64,000 nucleotides of DNA from Aerophototrophica crusticola (GTDB taxonomy: Bacteria > Pseudomonadota > Alphaproteobacteria > Azospirillales > Azospirillaceae). The translations under genes and the position numbers were made by a program. Below the pieces are notes generated by a model that had not been told where the DNA came from, searched no databases, and saw nothing but the letters and a program-made list of their open reading frames with translations. Of the stretch, positions 9,901-21,900 are shown piece by piece (positions within the stretch are counted from its first letter, which is position 1; each line of letters opens with the position of its first letter). The stretch lies in NCBI GenBank assembly GCA_001939945.1, contig MOEB01000003.1, positions 124,001 through 188,000 of the forward strand. Direction: 5' to 3'.

Positions 9901-12900
9901 AGGGTGACGGTGACCGTGCCGCTGTCCGCGTCCAGCAGGGACAGGCCGGCGATGGGGGCGGCCGTGTTGGCCAGTACCGCCACGCCCGTGGGCAGGACCA
10001 GGGTCGGGTTGACCGGGTCGTTGTCCAGGATCGTGCCCGCCGCTTGGCGGGTCGCCAAGTCGGCACCGCCTGTGGCGCCGGACAGGGTGACGGTGAAGCC
10101 CTCGTCCCCCTCGATGGACAGATCGCCGGAGACGAGGACGGTGATGGTCTTCACCGTCTCCCCCTCCGCGAAGGTGACGGTGCCGCTGGGCAGGGTGCCG
10201 CCGAAGTCGGCCCCGTCCAGCCCGCCGCTGCCGCCCACGGCCCAGTTGACGGAGACGCTGCCCGCCATGCCGCCGGTGCGCTGCACCTGGAAGGTGAAGG
10301 CGGTGGTGCCGCTGTCCCCTTCCGCCTTCACGGCGTCGGTGGCAACCACGGACAGGCGGGTGGGCACCACGATGCCGACGCTGGCCGTGGACACGGCAGT
10401 GGAGAGGGACCCGCCGGTGAAGTTGTTGACGGCCGCGGCGACGCTGCCGCCTGAGGTGCCGGCCTCCAGTGCCCGGGCGGCGTCACCCTGGGCCACGGTT
10501 TGGACGCGGGCGATTTCCGTCAGGCTGGCGGTGGCGTCGGTGCCCGCCGCGGCCACCTGGGCGACCTTGCCGTTGGCGGCGGCGATGACCCGGGCCGCGT
10601 CGGCGGCGACGGCATCCACCCTCGCCATGTCGATCTGTGCCAGGCGGCCCGCCGCGTCGCGCAGGATGGCGGTGACGGTGGCGTCGTTGGCCAGGTCGAT
10701 GGTCCCGTTCGCCGGGAGTGCCGAGATGGCGGCGCCCAGGGCGGTGACGACGGCGCGGCCGGTTTCACCCGCTGCCAGGGTGCCGGTGGCCGCACCCATC
10801 AGCACGGCGGAGCCCTGGACGATCAGGTTGGCGATCTTGGCCGCCTGCTCCTGCGCTTTCACGGCGTTCGCCACGTCCGCGGCCGTGGCGGCGGGGTCGG
10901 TGGCGGCCAGGATGGGGTCGTAGGTCAGCAGGTCCAGCCGGGCGTCCAGCCCCAGGGCGGCCTTCAGCTTCACGGCAGCCGCGTCGAAGGCGGCGTCGGT
11001 GCCGTTCAGGCCGGCGATGCCGGTGACGGTGGTGGTCAGCGGGTTGATCACGGTGGCCCGCGGCGGCGCCTCATACACGCCGTCGAAGGTCACGCCCGTG
11101 GAGATGTCGCGCCCGCCCAGCATGACGTAGGGGCCGTCGCCGCCGGCGATCTCATAGTTGCCGGCCGCGTCGGTGACGGAGCTGGCCTCGCCCGCATCCA
11201 GCACGCCGTTGCGGTTGGCGTCGGCGAAGACGGTGGCGCCGCTGATGTAGCCGTCGATGGACTTGCCGCGGACGAAGTTCACCAGGACCTTGGACAGGTC
11301 CAGCACGGCGCCGCTGCCGGAGCGCAGGGCGAAGCCGGGGACGACGCCGTTGCCGGCCTGGTCGGTGATCTGGCCGGCGGTCGCCACCGTGAACTGGTTG
11401 GCGATGGAGATGCCGTCCCGGTCCACGTCCGTACCCTGGACCACATAACGGAAGGTCAGCCGGTCGCTGCCGTTGCCGGAGACGTATTGGGCCTGCCGCA
11501 CAGTGTCGCCCACGGTGATGGACAGGGTGGGCGCGCCGGTGACCTGCACCGCCTCCGTGAAGCGCAGCGACAACTCCAGCACATCGCCGGGGAAATAGGT
11601 CTTGGCGGCGGGCGGCTCCACCGACACAACCCGCGGCGGGGCGCGGTCGCGGTCGTCGTCCACGATCTTCGCGTCAGCCTGGTCGTTGCTGTAGACCGGC
11701 AGGGGGTCGATGCCCTGGCTGGTCATGCCCACCAGCTTCACGGTGAAGCTCTCATCCGCCTCCACCGTCGCGTCGCCGCGGACGGTGACGATGATCAGGC
11801 GGCTGGCCTCCCCGTCGGCCAGGGTGACGACGCCCGACGGCAGGATGCCATCGGCGAAGTCCATCCGGTCGATGCCGTTGCCTTCCTCGATCAGCCACAG
11901 GATGTTGACCGTGCCCACCGGCTGGCCGGTGCGGGAGACCTGGAAGGTGTAGGTGGTGCCGCTGCCGGCCGCCCCCTCCGCCGCCGCGGTGGTGACGCTG
12001 GTGATGCTGATGCGCTGGGTCGGGACCACGTTGATCTCGACGAAGCGCTCCACGCTGTCGATCCCGTCGGACACGACGTAGCGGAACTGGCCGGCGCTGC
12101 CGGTGAACTTCTTCGTCGGCTCGAACACCAGGCCCGCCAGCTCCTGCGGTGTCAGGCGCATGCCGGTGCTGACGGCGCGGCCGTCCAGGGTGGTGACGGT
12201 GCCGGTGGTTGGCAGGCCGGACACGGTGACGGTCAGGCCCTGGTTGTCCACGTCGCTGGGCACATCGATGGACAGGCCCACGGGGGCCGAATCCTCACCC
12301 ACCCGAAGGGCCTTGTCGGCCTGGGTCAGGGGCGCGTTGTTCTGGCCGCCGATGGTGATCACGACCTCTGCCGTGGAGGTGGCGCCGGCCGCGTCCTTCA
12401 CCGTGTAGGTGAAGCGGTCGGTCTGCGTCTCCCCGGCGTTCAGGGCGCGGAAGGCGTTGTTGGGGTCGTAGCTGTAGGAGCCATCGGCGTTCACCCGCAG
12501 CAGGGCGCCGGAGGCCAGGGTGATGGTCCGACCCACGTCGGCCGCCACGCCGTTGACGGCGGCCACGGCGCGGCTGTCGCCCGCATCCACGTCCACGTCG
12601 TTGGCCAGCAATCCCTGCGCCGCGGACACGACCAGGGCGGTGGTCTCGAAGGTCTGGCCCGCGTCGGCCACGGCCACGGGGGCGTCGTTGGTGTTGAGGA
12701 CGGCCAGGGCCAGCGTGGCGCTTGCCGTGGCGCCGCTGCCGTCGGCGGCGGTGACCCGCACCTGCACGGTGCCCACGTCCCCGTTCGCCGGCGTGCCGGA
12801 GAAGGTGCGCGTGGCGGGGTTGAATGACAGCCAGGCGGGCAGGGGCTGGCCGTTCGCCAGGGTGGCGGACAGCGTCAGCGTGTCGCCCAGGTCCACGTCG

Positions 12901-15900
12901 GCGAACAGGCCGGCGGGCAGGGCGTAGGTGAAGGGCGAGTCTTCCGTCGCGGTCTGGTCGGTGACGCTGCCCGGGCGGGTGGGTGCGTCGTTGGCGGAGG
13001 TGGCGGTCACCGCGCCGGCATTGACCGTGGCGGTTGCCCCCGCGGCGTCGGTGACGGTCAGGGTGAAGCGCGTCGTTTCCCCCTGGCCGACGGGGACGCG
13101 GTTCTCCGTGGGCTGGAAGACCAGTTGGCGGATGGCCGCCTGGGCCGCGGCGGCCGTGCCGGTGAAGCGGTAGGCGCCGTTGCCCTGGACCGTGAAGCCG
13201 GAGGCGGTGAGGGAGGCGGCGGTGAAGCCGCCCCTGGCCGCATCGTCCAGGCTGAGCGTGACGGTCAGCTGCTCCGCCGTCTCGCCGTCGGCGATGGTCA
13301 CCTGGGCGAAGGGGGTGGCGGTCTGCTTGTCGGTGATCGTCAGGGTCTGGTCCGGGGCGCCGAGCCGGGGCAGGGCGTTGGTGGCCAGGGTGCGGTCCGC
13401 CTGCAGCGCCGGGTTGCCGGCGGCGTCGGACAGGGTGGCGCTGGCGGTCAGGCTGGCGCCGTCGGGCAGGGCGCCCACGTCCGTGGTGGGCAGGGTGACG
13501 GACCAGGTGCCGCCCTGGACGACGGCCGTGTAGGTCTTGCCGTTCAGGGACAGGGTGACGATGCGCCCCTCCGCCCCGCTGGCAGTGCCGCCGATCGTCA
13601 GGACCTGGGACTTCTCCGCCGCGTCCAGCCTGTCATCCCCGGCGATGGCGCCGATCGTCAGGGTGGGGGCGGTGAAATCCGTGCTGATCGGACGGGTCGC
13701 CTGCTGTGCGGCGTTGCCGGCGGCATCCGCCACGTCCGCCGTGACGGTCAGGTTCGCGTTGTCCGCCAGGGCGGCCACGTCGGCCTGCGGCACGGTCACC
13801 GTCCAGATGCCGTTGCTGACGGTGCCGGTGTAGGTCTTCCCGTTCAGGCCCACGGTGACGGTGCGGCCGTCGGCGCCCGTGGCGGTGCCCGATATGGCGA
13901 GGGCTGAACCCCGCTCCGCCGCATTCACCACGTCATCCGCGGCGATGGCGGCGATGGTCAGGGCGGGGGCGGAAAGGTCCGTGGTGACGGCGCGGGTGCC
14001 CTGGACCACCGGGTTCCCGGCCGAGTCCGTCGCGTCCGCCGTCACGGTCAGGCTGGCAGCGTCGCCCAGCAATCCCACGTCCGCCTTCGGCACGGTGACG
14101 GTCCAGGTGCCGTTGGCGACGGTGGCGAGGTATGTCCTGCCGTTCAGGCCGATGGTGACCTGCCGGCCGTCCAGGCCCGTGGCGGTGCCGGACAGGGCCA
14201 GGTCCTGGCCCCGCTCCGCCCTGTTGATGACGTCGTCGCCGGCGACCAGGCCGATGGCGACGGAGGCCCCGCCCAAGCTGGTGGTGACGGTGCGCGTGCC
14301 CTGCAGCGCCGGGTTGCCCGCCGCGTCGGACAGGTCCGCGGTGACGGTCAGGCTGGTGCCGCTGGTCAGGTTGGCAAGGTCGCCGGTCGGCACCTGGAGC
14401 GACCAGGCGCCGTTGGTGACGGTGGCCGTGTAGGTGCGGCCGTTGAAGCCGACGGTGACGGTCCGCCCCTCGGCACCCGTGGCCGTGCCGGACAGGGTGA
14501 GCGGCTGGTTCTTCTCGGCGGCGTTGATCACGTCATCGCCGGCGACGGTGCCCACAGCCACGGTGGGGGCGGCGAAGTCCGTGGTGATGCCGCGGATCTG
14601 GTTGGCGGCGTTGCCCGCGGTGTCGGACACGCTGGCCGTGACGGTCAGGCTGGCATTGTCGGCCAGGGCACCCACGTCTGCCTGGGGTACTGTCGCCGAC
14701 CAGATGCCGTTGGTGACCGTGGCGGAGTAGGTCTTGCCGTTCAGGGTGACTGAGACCTGTTGCCCGTCAGCGCCCGTGGCCGTTCCGGTGATGGCCAGTG
14801 GTTGGCCCTTCTCCACCGCGTTGACCACGTCGTCCGTGGCGATGGCGGCGATGGTCAAGGTCGGGGCGGTGAAGTCCGTCGCCACCGGGCGCGTCGCCTC
14901 CGCCCCGTTGCCGGCGGGGGTGGAGACGCGGGCCGTGGCGGTCAGGGTGGTGCCGGTGGACAGGACGGACACGTCACCCTGCGGCACGGTGACCGACCAG
15001 GTGCCGTTGCTGACCGTGCCGGTATAGTCCTTGCCGTTCAGGGTGACGGTCACGGTGCGGCCGTCCACGCCGGCCGCGGTGCCGGAGATGGTGAGGTCGG
15101 TGCCCCTCTCCGTCGCGTTCAGCACGTCATCGCCGGCGATGGTGCCGATGGTGATGGTCGGGTTGGTTACGGCGACGGTGGAGGACAGGTTGAGGGGGGC
15201 CGTGTCCTGGCCCCCGTTACCGGTGCCGCCCGTGTCGCGCAGGCCGGTCAGGGTGACCACCCGGTCACCCGCGGTGACGGACCCCGCCGCCGCCCCGTTG
15301 CGATAGGCGATACTGTCCACCAGCGCCGCCATGGCCGCCGGGGTGATGCCGCCGGCCTTGGACAGGGTGACGGTGGCCGTGCCGTTGTTCAAGGTGACCG
15401 TGGCGGACAGGCCGTTGCCCAGGTCCGCCGGGTTGGTGGTGGCGGTGAGGGCAAGGTCGGTGCCGCTGATGCGCAGCACCTCCGCCGCGCCGTCCCGCAC
15501 CCCGGCGACGGCCAGGACCAGCCGGTCAAGGCCTTGGCCCGCCTCGATCGTGGAAGCTGCGGCGTCCTTGAACAGCAGGATGTCCGTGGCGCGCACGAAG
15601 CCCAGCCCGCGGGCGGTCGCGGCCAGGGTGGGCGCGTCGTTGACCGGGGTGACGGTGAGGGTGACGGTGGAGTCGGAGGTCTTCGCCCCACCCGAGCCGG
15701 TGTTGCCGCCATCGCTCAGCGACACGGACAGGGTCACGTCGGCCGTGCTGTCCCGGGCCGTGGTGAAGGTCAGGTTGCCGCCGGCGATGAAGGCGTTGAT
15801 GTCGGCGAGGCTGCCGCTGAGGGTCAGGGACCCCGTGCCCGTGCCGGTGACCGCAACGGCACCGGTGCCGGTGGCCGACAAGGTGCCGGAGCCCACGCCG

Positions 15901-18900
15901 AAGGTTGCCGTGACGGTGCCGGACGCCGCATCCACGTCCGCGAAGCTGATGCCGGTCAGGGCGGTGGCCGTGTCCTCAACCACCGTGATGCCGGTGGGGA
16001 TGGTGGCCGTGGGCGCGTCGTTGACGGGGGTGACGCTGGTGGACAGGGTCCGTGTCGTCGCCGCGACGGCGGTGGTGCCGCCATTGGTCCGGGTGTCCAG
16101 GGTGGCGGCGGTCGCGCCGCTGCTGAAGTTGCCGGCGTAGCTGTTGTCCAGCGCCCGGACGGTCAGCCCGCCCGGCGTGCCGTTGAAGTTGGCGACCGGG
16201 CTGAAGCGCAGCAGGGTACCGCTGGACAGGGCCAGGGCCGCGCCGTCCGAAACGGTGGCGGGGACGGCATGCCAGGTCGTCCCGCTGTCGGTGGAGTACT
16301 GCCACACGCCCTGGGTGGTGGCGTCCGCGCCGTTGCCGGTGATGGCGAGGCCTGACAGGCTGGAGCCGGAGTCCGGGTCCTGGAGGGTGACGGTGCTGTC
16401 GGACAGGATCTGGCTGATGGTCCGGCCGGGGTTGCTGGCCGGGTCCTCCGCGATGGGCGCCAGGGTCAGGTTCCCCGACAGGCCGCCGGCGTCGTTCACG
16501 GCCACCACCTGGACGGTGGCGGACAGGGTGGGTTGGGTGCTGTCCTGGCCGCCATGGGCGATACCGCCATCGTCCTGCAGCAGGGTCAGGCTGACGGTGC
16601 GGTCCGCCGTGCCGGGGGCTTGGCTGGCATTGCGGTAGGTGATGCCGTTCAGCAGGGTGCGGGCGGCGTCAGCCGTCAGGCTGCCGGTGACGGTCACGGT
16701 CGCCGTGCCGTTGGCCAGGGTCACCGTTGCGGACAGGCCGTTGCCCAGGCTGACCGGATTGGTGGTGGCGGCGAGGCCCAGGTCGGTGCCGTTGATGGAC
16801 AGGACCTCATCCGCGCCGTTGGCCATGTTGCTGACGGTCAGGCGCAGCTCCGCGATGCGGTCGGCGCCCTCAACCGTGGACAGGGCGGTAACGTCGAACA
16901 GGGCGCCGGTGGCGGCGCCGTCCTCCGTATAGATACGGGCGTTGGCCGTGGCGGTCAGGGTCGGCGCGTCGTTGACGGGCGTGATGTTGACCGCGGTGGT
17001 GCCGGACGCGGTGGGGTCCCCGCTGCTGTCGCTGAAGCCCCAGGCCAGGGTGATGCCGGCGGGCGGCGTGTCGGAGCCGTTGCGGTAGGTGACCCGCTGA
17101 AGCACATCGTTGACCAACGCCTGGGTGGGGATGGTCCCGCCGTTGGTGAAGCTGATGGTCAGGGTCCCACCGGTGCCGCCGACGGTGGCGAAGGTCTGGC
17201 CGCCGGCCTTCAGCGAGGTCCCGTCCACGGTGAACAGGGCCCCGGCGGTGTCGAAGCCGAAGCCGTCGTCCGTGTTGGCGCCGCCCTGGCGGGCGATGGT
17301 CAGGCTGGCGCCGGCATAGTTGCCGTTGCCGCCGTTGAGGGCCGCCATCTCCGCGTCGCGGACCGTGACGTTGCCGTCGATGCGCACGGCCGTCTGCTCC
17401 GCCGTGGTGGCGCCACCGTCCAGGCCGGTGAAGGCGGGGGAGCTGTTGCCGGTGGAGACCGTGACGGCGGAGGCGAGGCCCAGCGTCGCCGTGTCCGACC
17501 CGCCGTCGGCCGTGCCGCCCGTGTCGCGCAGGCTGGTGATGGTGACCGTGCGCTGGCCGCCGGTGATGTCACCCAGGGCGGTGCCGGTATGCTTGTAGGA
17601 AAGCCCGTCCACCAGGGCGGCCATGTCGGTGGCGGAGATGCCGCCGGTCTTGGACAGGGTGATGGTGGCGACACCGTTGCCGTCCACGGCGACCGTGACG
17701 GACAGGCCGTTCGTGGCTGTGGTCGCAGTGGTGCCGTGGGTCAGCTGGACCTGCGTCCCGTCGATGGATAGGACCTCCCGCGCCCCGTCCTTCAGGCCGG
17801 AGACGGTGAGGGTCAGCCGGTCCAGGTTCTGGCCGGACTCCACCGTGCCGACGGTGACGGTGCCGAACAGGTCACTGCCGGTGGCGGCACCGCGGACGAA
17901 GCCGGGGTTCGCCGCGGTGGCGGTCACGGTGGGCGCGTCGTTGCTGGCCTGGACGGTGACGGTGACCGTCTCCGCCACCTGCCCGCCATTGTTGTCGGTG
18001 GCGGTGACGGAGATGCTGCGGGCGGTGGTGTCCGGGGTGTCGCTGCTGTTCTGGTAGGCGACGGCGCGCAGGGCGGCCTGGACGTCGGCCGTGGTGGCCG
18101 CGCCCGTGCGGGTGATGGTGAGGGTGGCGCCGTCCTGGCTGACGCCCACCGACAGGCCCGTCGGCAGGACGTGGTTCACCGGGAAGTACAGCCGTTCCCC
18201 CGTGTCGCCCTTGCCGTTGGTCAGGCTGACGACGACCTGGTCCACCGTACCCAGGTCGGACAGGGTGGCGGCGGGGGCGATCTTCACGCCCGCGGCGTCG
18301 TTGGCGCCCTGGTGGGTCGCCTCCGTGAAGGTCACGGCATTGCCCGGGGCGACGGTGCCGTCCAGATCCAGGGCCGGCAGGCGGTTGACGGTGAAGCTCT
18401 GGCCGGTGAAGCGGCCGTCCAGCGTGCCGGTGCCGCCCAGGGGGCGCCCGGCCAGATTGGTGATGCTGTTGTCGTCGGCCAGGTCGAGGCGCAGCGTGCC
18501 CTCACCCGTGCCAGTGGAGACGGTGACCGTCCAGGTGGTGCCCGAACCCGTGACGCCGGTGATGGCGGCGCCGGTCAGGCCGCTGGTCACCAGGGCGAAA
18601 TCGCTGGCGTCCACGCCTGTGACCGCCTGGTCGAAGGTGACGGTGAAGCTGACGCTGGCGGCCGTGGTCGTGGCCGCTGCACCGCCCGCGCGGTCGATGG
18701 CGGTGACGTCGGGCGTGGGCCGCACGTCCCAGGCAAGGGTGCCGGTGCCGGCGGACTCCGCCGCACCGTCGCTGACCCGGTAGGTCAGGCTGGCATAGCC
18801 CGTGCCGTTGGCGTCGTTGGCCGGGCGGAACTTGACTTGGCCGGAGTCGAAGGTGGCCTTGGCGATGGACTGGCCGGCGGTGACCGCCTCACCCGTGTCG

Positions 18901-21900
18901 GCGATGCCATTGTTGTTGGCGTCGATGAACAGGACGCCGGCCGTGGGCACGGTGACGATCCGCACCGCGGCGATGCCCGTGCCCTCCGCGTCGGCATAGG
19001 CGAAGTCGGCGATGGACAGGGTGTCGGCCGTGTCCTCGTCGATGGTGCGTGTCACCGTCGCCGTGGGGATGGTGGGCGCGTCGTTGGCGGCGGTGACGTT
19101 GACGGTCAGGGTCTTGTTGTCCGACAGGCTGCCGTCGGAGACGGTGACTGTGAATTCCTCAGACGCGTTCGTGCCGCGTGCGTCCACCGCCGTCGCGTTG
19201 GCGACGAAGACATACTTGCCGGCATGGGTGCCGCCGCTGGCCAGGTACAGCGTCCCGTAGGTCCCGGCCTTGGACACGTCATAGGTGATGCCACCGAACT
19301 GGGTGGTGCCGCCCGTGGTCCCGCCGGTGATGCCGAAGGTCAGGGTGGGGCTGTCCGGGTCGGTGGCGCTGAGGGTACCCGTGGCGTTGGCGAAGGTATC
19401 GGCCCCGGCCGTGTCGGACAGGGTGATGGCGGCGGGGGCGGCCAGCACGGGCGCGTCGTTGGCGCCGTTGATGGTGATGGCCAGGACGGCGATGTCCGTC
19501 GCCGTGCCGTCGGAGACGGTGTAGTTGAAATTCTCCGTCAGGGTCTGCCCGGCGGCAAGGGCCTGGACCGTGGCGTTGCTGTTGTCCACCACATAGGTGT
19601 AGGTGCCGTCGCTGTTCAGCGTCAGCGTGCCGTAAAGGCCGGTCAGGGCCTGGCCCACCGTGCCGGTTGTGCCAGAGCCTTCCGTGTTGCCGGTGCGGAT
19701 GGCGGTGACCGTCAGGGTCTGGCCGGTGTCGGCATCGGTGTCGTTGGTCAGGACATTGCCGGTGGCATTGTTGCCCGCCGTGGCGTTGGCCGCACCGCCG
19801 GCCTCGGTGGCGCCGCCGGTGTCGTTGACGCCGACCGGGCTGGCATTTGTGGGTTGCGTCGCGCTGGTGACGCTGACGGTCGCCACGGCACCGCTGGCCG
19901 ATGCGTTGCCGTGCACGTCGGTGGCGGCGAAGGTGAAGGTGCGGTTGCCCGTGGTGACGGTGGTGGCATCGTTCCGGTACTGGATGTCCCGGACGATGGC
20001 CTGCGCCTCAGCCGCCGTCAGGGCCTGGAAATTGGCCCGGGTCACGGTGAAGGTTCCGGCGGCATAGGTGACGTTGACCGACACCCCGCCCACGGTGATG
20101 CCGGCCAGGGCGGGCAGGCTGGTGCCGTTGGCGTTCACCGCCGTGCTGCCGAACAGCAGCTTCTCCGACACGCCGTCGGCAAGCCCGGCGACGGTGAGGC
20201 GGAGCTGCGTGATCGCGTCCGACGCCTCCACCACCGTGGCGGCGTTGGCGTTGTCGTCCAGGCTGACCGCTGCGCCGCTGGCGCTGGTGACCGTGCGGTT
20301 CAGGGTGGCGTTGTCGGTGGGCGCCAAGTCGATGACCGGGCCGCTGGTGTCCGTGGCCGGGGTGCTGTTGGCGACCGCGCGGCCGGTGAAGGGCGCGGCG
20401 AAGTTGCCTGCCAGGTCCTGCACCTTGTTGGCGGCGGTGTAGGAAAGGGTGATGGTTTCCGTGCTCATAACCGCACGGTCCAGGGTCAGGGTGACCCTGT
20501 TGGTCACGGTGTTGACGCTGACGCCCGTGATGGAAAGGGCAGCGCCCGTGGTGCCGATGGAATAATCGCCGATGGCCGGGGTGGTCGTGCCCAGCGCCTC
20601 GTCATAGCTCAGCGTCAGGACAGCGCCGTTGACCACCGCGCCGTTGGCGGCGGCCAGGGCCGGGGCGATGTTGTCCAGGGTGAAGGACTGGCTTTCCGCC
20701 GCCGTGGTGATGACCAGGGCGTTGCTGGCGGCGTCGGCGATGCCATGGCTGGTGGCGAGCAGTTCCAGGCTCAGGGTCCCGTTGGCATTCTGGATGCCGG
20801 TCCCGGTGACCGTCACGTCGAAGACGCCAGCTTGGCCCGTCACGGGCGTGGCGGTCAGGGTGACCCCGGACAGGGTGGTGCCCCCCAGCTTCGCCACGAA
20901 GTCCGTGCCCTGGACGGTACTGGTGTTGATCGCCTCACTGAAAGTGACACGGAAGGTCACGCTGTCGGCGTTGGTCAGCGCTGCGGCCCCCGTGGCGCGC
21001 AGGATGCTGACCACGGTGGGGGCGCTGGTGTCGGCGGGCCCGCCGTTGACGGTGAACGCCAACACGTTGGACGCGCCGTTCTGGTTGCCCGCCAGGTCCG
21101 TCGCCCGGCTGGACGGCAGCCAGACCGAGGTGAACCCGGCGGAAGCCGGCGTCAACGTGAAGGTGAAGGTCCGGTTGTCCGATGTGGCGAGGTTGCTGAG
21201 CGTGGCGCCGTTCGACGTGCCGAAGTCGGACAGGGTCAGGGTGCCGGCAGCCAGTGCCTCGTTGAAGGTGACGGTGACCGTCGTGGGGCCGGTGATGGTG
21301 GTCGCGGCGGCGGACAGGGTGGCGGTGGGGCCCGTCTGGTCATGCAGGAAGGTGGCGGTGTCCCGCACAACGTTGCCGCTGTCGTCCACATAGGTGGCGG
21401 TGACGGTGATGACCCCGTCCGCCAGCCGGCGGATGTCCAGCGGGTCGATGGACCAGGCGTTGTTGTTGACCGTCGCGCTGTCCACGATGGTCTGGCTGCC
21501 GTCGGTGACCGTGATGCTCAGCCGCGTGCCGTTGGCCAGCGCCGTGGTCGTGCCGCCGATGGTGACGGCATGGTTCTCGCTGCCGTCGATGATGTTGTTG
21601 GCCCGGACGGTGTCCCCGAAGCTGCGGGTGATCGCCACCTCCGGCGCGGAGGTGTCGATGGTCAGGGGCTGGGAGACGGTGGCCGTGTTGCCCGCCGCGT
21701 CAGTGCCGCTGGCCGTCAGCCCAACGGTGCCGGTCAGGCCGCCGCCGGGGAAGGCGCGGTTGGTGGGCGCAACCGCACCGGTGTCAACGCTCCAGATGCC
21801 GCCTGCCTGTACGGTCAAGGTATAGGTCAGGGCGTCGGACAGGTTGCCGTCGTTGTTCGGGTCGATGGTCAGGGTGATGGCGGAGCCGGCCGGCAGGTCC

